DNA of 64,000 nucleotides from Chalciporus piperatus (taxonomy: Eukaryota > Basidiomycota > Agaricomycetes > Boletales > Boletaceae). A program made the translations under genes and the position numbers. Shown here one piece after another: positions 55,751 to 64,000 of this stretch. The notes below the pieces were generated by a model. That model was given only the letters and a program-made list of their open reading frames with translations. It was not told the origin of the DNA and made no database searches. Each line of letters opens with the position of its first letter. Position 1 is the first letter of the stretch. The stretch lies in contig JBBPTG010000010.1 in the NCBI GenBank assembly GCA_038093975.1, positions 62,001 through 126,000 of the forward strand. The letters are read 5' to 3'.

Positions 55751-57455
55751 ATGAATAACCAAACCTCTCTTATCACGCAAGGCACCCAGCTCTCCCTGAG
55801 ACGTGTTCCCCGAAAATTGACAACCCTCTCGGCCAGCGATGGAGTGTCTGTTTTTGACAGTGAAGAGTTGTAAGTCGCCACATGGACATTGACTCTGATA
55901 CCTCACTGAGTTTGACCGCCCTCGCAGTGCCTATCTAGTTAACGTAAAGTGAGCAGTCCCGACTAGTCTCGTTGCGCTGACCGACCCTCTGCTTCAAGCA
56001 TCGGAAGCCAGGACTTCTGGATTACGTTCGATACTGGCTCATCAGATTTGGTACCGTCATACCTGCTCTTTCGTACAATTGTGCTTACTACTGTTCAGTG
56101 GGTTGTTTCGTCAAGTTGTACGGACGTCGATTGCCAAGAAGTCCCGATGTACTCGGCGTCGGCATCCTCCACGCTTCATCTATCTGATGTGGTTTTCGAT
56201 CTATCCTATCTTCTCGGATCTGTGCAAGGCTCGGTGGCCACCGAGACTGTCACTCTTGGCACATTTCAGATTGTCTCTCAAACACTTGGTACTCTGCCCT
56301 TCAACGCATCCAGCTATCATCACTTACAGAATCTTTCAGCGCTAGCCAATGGCACGAACGGACTGGACCTCAGAGACACCGGCAACTCAGGAATCCTGGG
56401 TCTCTCGTTTACGTCGGCGGCATCTATTCCCTCGAGGTTAGGCACGACCGTCCTGGACAACGTTTTCTCCCACCTGGACGAATCCTATCGTTTCTTCGCA
56501 TTCAAACTTGGTCGAAACAGCAGTATCAGCGATTCAAACGCGACCATCTCCTCGTTCACCATCGGCAAACTCGATCCATCCATCACCCCACCAAACGCAA
56601 GTGCGCAATTGACTTACTTTCCAGTGTTCAAGACACAGTCCAGTCCTTACGATTATTGGAAACTGCCGATACTCAACGTGACTATCAATGGCCTTGCTCT
56701 TCCCATGTCTCGTTCCCTCGTTCGCGGCGCACCTTCCCCTATCAGTGTCTTCGACTCTGGTACGACACTCATTCTGGGACCCACCGCAGATGTGGAGACG
56801 TTCTGGAACATGGTCGGGACGGGGGGATCGGCGAGGTATAATACGGAGAAGAGCGTTTGGGAAGTACGATGTGATCGCGCCGTCGACGTACGCATCATGT
56901 TTGGGCAAGACATTGGTAGCGGGGGAAATGGAAACGAGTATCCGGTTCATCCTGAGGATATTAGCTGGGCGGAGGGCGGACAGGCGGACGGATGGTGCAT
57001 GGGCGGTGTACAGGGCAACGACGAGGTGCGTGATTGATTGCGACTCGAACTCGTGCTTTCGAGCTCATGCGGGACGCAGGTGAATTCTGGAGACTGGCTC
57101 CTTGGTGATGTTTTCCTGAGGGTAAAGGATGGATCGTACGCTCGCTTTGCCTCCCACTGAACCTTTGTATCCCTAGAACGTCTACGTCGTCCACCAGGGT
57201 CAAACGTCTTCCCAACCGCCGGTCATTGGACTGCTGAGTCTTACCGACCCACAAATCGCACTGACAGACTTTCAAACCGTCCGAGGATCGGACACTGCAC
57301 CACCCCCACTTGCGGTAGCTCGATACAACACGGAGCAGTGGACCAAAGTTGACGTCTCAGTGTCTATCGTAGGTGGATTTCTGCTCGGCGGACTGGTCAC
57401 AGCGTGGTGTAAAGTAGGGAGAAGAGCGAGAAGAGCGAACGTCATCAGAGGATAG
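55751..57455 (+). CDS. Pepsin-family aspartic protease with C-terminal membrane anchor
   Basis: An A1 peptidase, probably secretory-pathway and membrane-bound. The propart-like NNQTSLITQGTQLSLRRVPR precedes a spliced core: DSEEFAYLVNVNIGSQ, first catalytic Asp in FWITFDTGSSDLWVVSSSC (intron within the motif at 56050-56097), GSVATETVTLGTFQIVSQTL, GNSGILGLSFTSAASIPS, second catalytic Asp in ISVFDSGTTLILGP, DGWCMGGVQGNDEVNSGDWL and LGDVFLRNVYVVH. After the protease fold lies a hydrophobic segment VSVSIVGGFLLGGLVTAWC followed by basic residues, which suggests a membrane anchor. Both Asp are intact. The start is uncertain: the first in-frame Met here has no signal peptide, so an upstream exon is expected within 55487-55750, where I could not resolve one. 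Confidence 0.82.
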
Positions 57456-57611
57456 GATAACGAGCAAGGAGAAAATCCAGTGTTGATTGGCACATTACAT
57501 AGAACTACGACAGACGCTAAAGACATTCTCGGATCAAGTCCAATCAGATCAGGCTACAGGTAAAATACAATGGTAAGGAAAGACGGAAAAGAGAAGGACA
57601 GTGTTGAATCT

Positions 57612-58132
57612 TTATCCAGGGTTGATGTATCCAGGCTGATAGCCCTTGCCGTGATTCTGCGGTGGAGGCGGCGCGTATTGGTTCGGATGCTGATATCCTA
57701 CCTGCGCGTGGGGAGGCTCCCATCTGACCCGAGAGAAGACACATGAGATCATGGTCGTTGTCGAGAATCATGGGACGCAAATGGGCTTACCCAGGCTGCA
57801 TTGCAGTTTGAAGTTGACAGATCCCACACATCCAGACGTGTTTCGATTTGAACGGGATCAGAGGTACGAAACAGAGCTCAAACCATGTGCGCGTCTTGGC
57901 GGCGAACATGGAGGCTTTCGATCCGAATGAGTTAACTAAGCTTCGAGGGGAATCGGTAAGATAAGGCTCACCGTTGTGGCATCTTGGGCATATTCTCGCT
58001 CCCTGATTTCCGTCAGGAGATACTTTGGTTGGGCAGCCAACTAGAAGTGGGAGAGAAGATTGAGAGGACTGGGAGAGGACGGAATGGAAACGATTGCCAC
58101 TGACAGATGATGGGAATACAAACTGGGATCAT
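57612..58132 (-). CDS. Small fungal zinc-ribbon protein, four exons
   Basis: Exons 58105-58132, 57972-58040, 57791-57914 and 57612-57723 join in phase to 110 residues. The protein starts with a short hydrophobic MIPVCIPIIFGCPTKV, has CPRC in ARICPRCHN, then ASMFAAKTRTWFELCFVPLI, PFKSKHVWMCGICQLQTAM, and ends with a Pro/Gln/Tyr-rich tail (YAPPPPQNHGKGYQPGYINP). Three Cys pairs (GCP, CPRC, CGIC) are arranged like a zinc ribbon. It matches in style a small protein found across fungi whose function I do not know. The tail suggests a flexible, perhaps membrane-proximal protein. The longest exon is 124 nt, so no single frame reveals it. It is divergent from URA5. Confidence 0.75.
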
Positions 58133-58688
58133 GGGTCAGAAGACTGTGCGTTACTGGGGAAGTTGAGCCTTACAGATGAAGTCCATCCAGGATACTGTAC
58201 TAACGTTTGAGGTAGTGCGAGCGTGGACTGCGCTCTGCCGCTTGGAGAGGAGTTACTTCCGGATCCACTTGTTCCCACGCTACATTTCATTGTCATTTCC
58301 AATCCCCTGCAGCTGCGTGCGCAGAGTCTCAAATCAATCTCAAACACACCCAAAGTTTGAAAGTTTTCTTTGCAGTACCGTTGTTACCGATGGGTTGTAC
58401 ATGACTGCAAGCTTAGACCCACAACTCGCATACCTCCGGCGTTATCATTGTGGTCGCCATCCTCTTGAAGACAAGTGGCACGACAACCGTCAACGATAAC
58501 CTTGACGTCCCAACTTACCCGTCGAGCCAACGTCAACTCCGCACCGTCCCTCGCTGTGGTCTCATCGTTGTCCGCCAAGTCTCTCCGCACGCCCTGTCAT
58601 CAATTAGCTCCTATTATTGATTAGTCAGCATGTCAGTGATCTTTCCCTTGGCGACATCTTTACCGTAGAAAACTATATCCAGCACCCC
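58133..58688. promoter_or_regulatory. Divergent promoter and leader of URA5
   Basis: This is 556 bp between the zinc-ribbon gene (-) and URA5 (+). An in-frame Met at 58617 would lengthen Ura5 by 24 residues, but the family starts near 58689, so this part is taken as leader. No specific binding site is recognised. Confidence 0.4.
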
Positions 58689-59436
58689 ATGTCGTCCGAT
58701 CAATTGCAGGGATATCAAGCCGACCTTCTCGTTCAAGCCGAGCAAGTCGGTGCGCTCAAGTTCGGCGAATTTACCCTCAAATCAGGACGGTACGCACTTT
58801 CCTGCGCTGCAAAACCAAAGTAATGAAATACATGTCCACGTCTCCTTCACCAGGATCTCGCCCTACTTTTTCAATGCTGGTCTGCTGAGCAGCGGCAAGA
58901 TTCTGAACACGATCGCGGACGCGTACGCAGCGACGATCGTTGGTGCCATCGACGCACAGACGCTCCCCGACTTTGACGTTATCTTTGGACCGGCATACAA
59001 AGGGATCTCGCTTGCAGCCTGCACTGCACTTGTACTAAGTGCGAAATACGATCGGTCATATGGTTTCGCGTATGATCGCAAGGAAGCAAAGGACCACGGA
59101 GAGGGCGGGAAGCTCGTCGGCGTACCCGTGCAAGGGAAGAAGGTACTCATTCTAGATGACGTCATGACTGCCGGTACGGCCGTGAGGATGGCAATCGAGT
59201 CCATCCAGACGGCAGGGGGCGACGTTGTTGGTGTCGTGCAACTACTCGATAGAGAGGAACGGGGGAAGGATGGGAAGAGCACAGTGGAGGAGGTCGAGAA
59301 CATCGTCGGTGGCAAGGGACGCGTACTATCCGTGCTCAAGATGAGGACACTCATGGCTTGGTTGGACAAAAACGGGAAAGCGGACCTCCTGAGCAGGATG
59401 CAAGCGTATTGGGATGAATATGGCTGGAAGGCATGA
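58689..59436 (+). CDS. URA5: Orotate phosphoribosyltransferase
   Basis: This enzyme joins orotate to PRPP to form OMP in pyrimidine synthesis. Two exons, 58689-58789 and 58854-59436, give 227 residues, the usual length. Motifs: LQGYQADLLVQAEQVGALKF, GEFTLKSGRISPYFFNAG, FDVIFGPAYKGISLAACTAL, the flexible catalytic loop YDRKEAKDHGEGGKLVG and the PRPP-binding VLILDDVMTAGTAVRMAIE. It ends LLSRMQAYWDEYGWKA. All active-site residues are present. The start MSSDQLQ is chosen because homologues begin a few residues before the YQADL segment. Confidence 0.95.
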
Positions 59437-60139
59437 ATAGCCGGTATTCGTGTAGACCCCTACATCCACGAATTGCAAACTGCTGATTCTTATCTGCATT
59501 GCTGCCTACAACCGGAGCTGGGAGCCAATTTGTTGCCAGTCCGGGATCCGGGTGCTATCGCTCAGGCTGCGCGCCTTGGCCCCAGTAATCCTGACCCTTA
59601 GGCAGACACTGGCAGACATGAGACTCAGAGACAGATGAAGACGGTTCAAGTTGTTCACCATCCGGGACACCCAGAACCGGCCACTCCCGGCTCATATCGT
59701 GAAAAAGCAATCCGCGCCACACAGGGGCCTTGACAATCTAACCTGGCCCGGTATCCATTTTTTCGTAGGCCGGTTCCCCTTGTAACGAACACGAAGTCCA
59801 CGATGATATCACAAAAGCCCTCGACGAACAAGGTAAGGAAATCGATTTCGAAATAAAGTAAACATCCGGGGTACTTCGGAGCGGCTTTTCGTCTGTTTGT
59901 CTGCTCATTACTGGGCCTGTCAGGTCACCTCTTCCATTCCTGTGTTCTCTCACCCGCCGTCGGTCGGAGATCGAGATTGAGAAGCTTTTGGGAACAGACC
60001 TTTGAGTCACGGCTTTGCTCACAAATAGGAACGATCGACTTTACCGATTGTAGAATCTGCTAATCCCCTGTATTCCATGCCACTATCATTTGCTGCCATG
60101 CCCTGCCGTGAACTGTCTTGCCAAACCAAGGTCCTACGC
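59437..60139. other. Intergenic, nothing recognised
   Basis: URA5 3' flank and beyond. A minus-strand frame at 59738-60022 (MSKAVTQRSVPKSFSISISD) is open for 94 codons but shows no motif or matching splice partners. I do not count it as a gene. Confidence 0.35.
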
Positions 60140-60547
60140 CTAGATCCTCGAAGAACCTGCTCTACGATGTCGATGTGTCGAAATAGGCGAAAGCTCCAGA
60201 GAACGACGGAACATCGGAGGGTCCGCATAAGCTACGAGTGGTTGATATTCTGATTGATCGCGGGCTTCACGATCGGTGTCACGGTCGCGCCTATCGTTCC
60301 AGAGAGTTCCTACACCCGCCAGGATGCGGTCGAACACGGTGTGCTGATCGGCTTCCGTCGTGGCCGGGACAGGTGTGAGAGTCGCGATCAAGCTTCGGAG
60401 GTGTATAATCTTGGCAGCGATGCGACTACCTTGTCGACGCTCCTCGACCTTGCCGTGAAGGTCCTCTCCGGACCATGAGAAGAGACAGATTCGCGCTCTT
60501 TCAAGATGACGGTCGATACTTGCTTGTTGTGCGTCAAGATTATGCAT
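60140..60547 (-). CDS. Hypothetical protein, single open frame
   Basis: A 135-residue frame starting MHNLDAQQASIDRHLERARI. It is rich in Arg, Glu and Ala with helical segments (HGKVEERRQGSRIAAKIIHL, DRDTDREARDQSEYQPLVAY) and no Cys pattern, signal peptide or membrane segment beyond weak hydrophobic patches. No family is recognised. The even, helix-like composition favours a real gene over chance. However, there is no conserved motif, and a plus-strand frame overlaps the same DNA (60506-60751, partial). Confidence 0.35.
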   Translation of the reverse strand: MHNLDAQQASIDRHLERARICLFSWSGEDLHGKVEERRQGSRIAAKIIHLRSLIATLTPVPATTEADQHTVFDRILAGVGTLWNDRRDRDTDREARDQSEYQPLVAYADPPMFRRSLELSPISTHRHRRAGSSRI

Positions 60548-61324
60548 GGCGATAGAATCGGTCGAGATGTTGATGTTTATGATGGACTTGGAAGAAGAGA
60601 AGGAAATGAAGGGGGATTGAAACTCTGGTTCTCCGAAACGGTATGCCTCTCAACGAAGGTGCCCGCTAACTTTGCAAGTACTCGTTTGTGCGATGGAAGT
60701 GATGACTTCGACTTGGATGGCTTCTGGCAGGTGGGGTGCTTGAAAATATGAGATCCTGTGGCTGGTGGCTGCGTTCAAGATGAACTTGCTTGGAGGAATT
60801 CAGAAATTGGGTGGTCAAACGACTGTGTCCTTCCAGACTCTCAACTGGATCTTGGTGATGTAAATGCGGCCCATGATTGACAAGAGAGTGTGATCGGAAG
60901 TATAAGACCTCCGGACTTCAAGTTCCTCCCACAGTTAACCGGCTCCAAAGTTCAGCTACACATCCAAGATCGCTGGTATTTAGTGACCGTGCTTCCCAAG
61001 AGTCAGGGGTTACGTCCCTGCCTGTCAGTGTGCGGTCGGCGTGCCATTGATCCCGCTGTCAATGTCAAAGGACAGCGAGCTGATTGGTCAACCGGTCATG
61101 CGAGTCTGTAACACCTCCTAGGAACAAGGAATGATACTTAGCCTCAAATTTCCGCAAGTGGGAAAGTCTTGGTGGGTCTCATTGTGAGTCTGCCAAGGAA
61201 CCGTTCTCCTTTTGGATTGATCCTGCCCTCAGACTCACAGCCACGTCAGGTGCTATCTGAACCGAACTCCATTTAATCGTTATCGATCAATTTCCCTCTC
61301 CTCTTGTTCCCCTCATCGCCATCG
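60548..61324. other. Intergenic upstream of the penta-EF-hand gene
   Basis: This is 777 bp with no supported gene. The final 100 bases are C/T-rich, the usual look of a leader before the start at 61325. A plus-strand frame at 60890-61111 has no motif. Confidence 0.35.
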
Positions 61325-62327
61325 ATGTCTTACTATGATTCTAGCCACGTCCACCGATCTCACTCTCATCATCACGAACCCCAACATCACCACCACCGCC
61401 ACCAATCTGGTTCACATGGTCCCCCAGTCGGACATGACCCCCAATTGTTGCAATACTTTTCTGCAGTGGACACCAACAGGTGTGGCACTCTGAGCGTCAG
61501 AGAGCTGCAGAATGCCCTCGTCAATGGTATTAATCATCCTCTGTGTTATGAAGTCTGGCTCATCACATTGCGTTACATCAGGAAACTGGTCCAGTAAATT
61601 ATATCTTTAGTGCCCTATTTGATGTTTACAACTTATCCAAGATTTCGACCTGGACACCGTCAAGATGCTGGTGAACCTCTTTGTGAGTCCTTTCCGTGAC
61701 TAATGTCCACGGCCAAAAGTTGAACAAACTCACTGCAGGATACGAATCGCAACGGAACTATCGACTTTAATGGTAAACCTTCTTAAAGCCCTAATGTCAT
61801 CTGAGGTCCTCATTCCGTTGAAAGAATTCACCAATTTGTGGCAGTATATTGCAGAGTGGCAGCGCGTCTTCAGGCTCTCTGACAGGAACCAGTCCGGAAC
61901 CATTGAGAAGCGAGAGCTGGCCGAAGCCCTGCGCAACTTCGGGTATGATCTATCTCCTACTCTCCTCACCTTAGTGGAACGCAAATATGGTAACTTCCAA
62001 TTCGAATAACCATCCGATCAGTTCGGTTCATGCTTCGTTCCAGCTCCTGAGGCACATACTGCTGGATATCAACCTGGGATCACCTTTGACCGATTCATCA
62101 GAGCCTGTGTCTCTATCAAGTCACTCACTGAAGCTTTCCAGAAGTAACGTCTGTTCCTGCCATTAATATCAGTGGCTCACGTCCACCACAGGGTTGACAC
62201 GGACAATGATGGATGGGCAATGTTCGACTACGAAAATTTCATGAAGGTGATTTACAATCCCAAACGTTCCGTGCCATTCCTAAACTAATCGTCACTTCTT
62301 GCGCAGATTACTCTCATGGCCCCTTGA
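61325..62327 (+). CDS. PEF1: Penta-EF-hand calcium-binding protein (ALG-2/Pef1 type)
   Basis: Related to ALG-2/peflin and yeast Pef1, calcium adaptors for membrane traffic. The N-terminus is His-rich (HVHRSHSHHHEPQHHHHRHQ), an unusual run that could bind metal. EF loops: DTNRCGTLSVRE; DTNRNGTIDFNE (second, reached through an intron at about 61684-61739); DRNQSGTIEKRE; a degenerate fourth near GYQPGITFDRFIRACVS; and DTDNDGWAMFDYE as the last hand with ENFMKITLMAP. Several short introns, including one after VNG and one inside VERKY. The first three loops have the canonical D...E spacing, so calcium binding is likely. It is convergent with the phosphoglucomutase gene, 246 bp apart. Confidence 0.88.
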
Positions 62328-62573
62328 ATCAGAGTAAGTACATGTACGAACAAGTGTATTTCTGTTGTCAATGCATCCACGATCCATGATCGAGGGTGGA
62401 ATGTACAGATTTCCTTATCCCCAGTGATGTCACCTATAAACCACAACATCGAGGGACAGGGTACAAGCAATTGAGCGAGGAATAGCACAACACACAGGAA
62501 ACCATCTCCCTTTCCTTGTCGCAAGACTCGTGTCATACAAAGGTCAATGACAGCCAGTAGCTACGTTCCCTAC

Positions 62574-64000
62574 TCAATAGCCAATATCATTCTCAGCGGC
62601 CTTCATCCACACATTCGCGAGATAGTCCACAACGCGCGGAAGAGCAGCAGACACCTTCGCTGGTTCACTTCCACATCCTTCCAAATAGTATTTGATCTAA
62701 TAGAAATCATGAGCCACTCAGCGCATTTCCGCGTTACACATGCTTTATACCTTTGGTTCTGTTCCACTCGTTCTGGAGCCGGCATGAGAGGAGGCTGAGA
62801 GCAACAACGTAAGACGAACCTAATAGTCAGCACTATCCCCACCTCCGCGGATTTGGCTCTGAACTGAATCATGTGCCCTGAAGATAACGGTAACCTTGGA
62901 GCATATGTCGGGGCACTAGTACTATCGTAGCCGTGGCTAGCTGTCAGATCAACGACGCTCGTGATAGTCAACTCCGCTATTGAGCGAGGATACCGCTGCG
63001 TTACGGGGTGTGGCTATCACTGAGGGTGAGTTCACGTATCCCTCTAATCGGATGGAAGCCGTACTGTTGGCTCAAAGCAGCGAAGCCCACTGAAGATTCG
63101 ATCCACTGTGACAGGGTCTGAACAAATGAAATAACTGTTGCTCGTCTAGGTTTATGGTGGTGAGGTGTGCACCACACCCGAGGGAAGCAGCACACCTCAA
63201 AATAACCATACCTAATGGCGGATCATCAAGTTGCGGACGCAGCAAAGAAGATAACGCAGACACCCACTTGTCGTAAAGTCCCTTTAGATAGCTTTGGACG
63301 GCCGAACCTTGGCTCCGCAGCTCAATCGCCATCTCTGCAAACATTAACTTCACCTTGCTATGAGCTGCGATACATCGCTTTATCTGGATGCTCCTCACCG
63401 TGGCAGCAATGCCATCCTTGTCGCGTATCTCAGAACCGAACATGAAACCGATAGCTTCCTCGTATCCGAAGGGCACATCATAACCAGCTCGCTCAAGATC
63501 CAACGCAGTGTTCCCAATGAACTTGAACCCTGAGGAAACAATTTTAGATATTACCAAAAATACGATAATTGGGGATGCCTCTTACCAGTCAGGCAGTCAA
63601 CGAACTTGAAACCCTCGCGCTGTGCCATCGTCTCGACCATTTTGGAGCTTACGGTAGATGCCACCATCGCTAATTTGTCTAACCCCCATTAATCCTTTGT
63701 AACGGTTTATCCAACGATTAAGAACTTACTTAGTGGCTTTCCAGAGGCTTTGTATCTCTCGAAAACACGGCTGGCGAATAACGTTCCCAATTGATCGCCA
63801 GTGAATGCCGTAAATCTCCCATTGCTAAGGAACTTGAGATCAGGTGAACAGATGTATATAATGACGTTCACCTACCTTCTCTCAGCAGCCGAGAATCGAT
63901 CGGCATCAGGATCTTGTGCTAGGACATAATCTGCACCGGACTGGATAGCAGTCGAGATTGCGCGGTCCTTTGCAATGTCATGCAAGCAATTGATGAAGAC
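62574..64000 (-). CDS. Phosphoglucomutase/phosphopentomutase family protein, 5' end outside window
   Basis: This is of the Pgm3/Prm15 and human PGM2 type, which move phosphate on hexose-1-P or pentose-1-P. Only the C-terminal part is in the window. Visible: the metal loop GADYVLAQDPDADRFSAAER at the right edge, LFASRVFERYKASGKPLS, VSSKMVETMAQREGFKFVDC, FKFIGNTALDLERAGYDVPF, the sugar-binding GYEEAIGFMFGSEIRDKDGI, YFICSDPVTVDRIFSGLR, ELTITSVVDLTASHGYDSTS and, across two small introns near 62740-62855, IVLTIRTSGTEPKIKYYLEG. It ends in WMKAAENDIGY. The metal, sugar and phosphate-binding (RTSGTEPK) loops are intact. The number and length of upstream exons cannot be seen. Confidence 0.85.

Overview
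The window is nuclear DNA of a filamentous basidiomycete, most likely an Agaricomycete. Evidence: dense protein genes with many introns of about 45-65 nt, a single-polypeptide NADH-type glutamate synthase, and basidiomycete-style versions of Hook, Lst8, Cdc45, Cdc50, Eco1, Chord/CS and Mss51. There are no bacterial operons, CRISPR arrays, rRNAs or intact transposons. The species was not identified.

Layout. 0.8-7.2 kb: MSS51 (-), HIS3 (+), a membrane M13 metallopeptidase (-). 7.6-16.9 kb: CDC45 (+), mitochondrial scramblase-like AIM25 (-), mitochondrial IF-2 (+), a CHORD/CS co-chaperone (-). 17-25.5 kb is gene-poor, with a mitochondrial carrier-like gene (-), a six-exon gene of unknown function (-) and LST8 (+). 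25.5-32.7 kb: glutamate synthase GLT1 (+). 33-46.6 kb: cohesin acetyltransferase ECO1 (-), a membrane GH5 glucanase (+), a tiny three-exon gene resembling the F1-ATPase inhibitor (-), a Ser-rich protein (-), OMA1 (+), a GPI-anchored GH13 enzyme (-) and a divergent sugar transporter (+). 46.7-59.4 kb: HOOK (+), RNA 3'-phosphate cyclase-like (+), CDC50 (-), MCM-binding protein (+), a membrane aspartic protease (+), a small zinc-ribbon protein (-), URA5 (+). 60-64 kb: a weak hypothetical gene (-), a penta-EF-hand protein (+) and a phosphoglucomutase family gene (-) cut by the window end.

Most genes are unrelated housekeeping genes in alternating orientation with short shared promoters or close tail-to-tail ends. 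Recurrent themes are mitochondrial maintenance (MSS51, AIM25, mIF2, carrier, OMA1, possibly the IF1-like gene), DNA replication and cohesion (CDC45, MCMBP, ECO1), nitrogen, histidine and pyrimidine synthesis (GLT1, HIS3, URA5), and cell-wall or glucan work (GH5, GH13, transporter). No novel multigene system stands out. The most interesting points are a GH13 enzyme with both conserved active-site histidines replaced, several GC-AG introns including one beside a 5-nt micro-exon, a 48-nt in-frame insert in GLT1, an irregular metal-site splice in HIS3, and two small multi-exon genes that single-ORF scans miss. Exon limits were read by eye from splice signals and family motifs. Starts and internal junctions are approximate unless positions are given.
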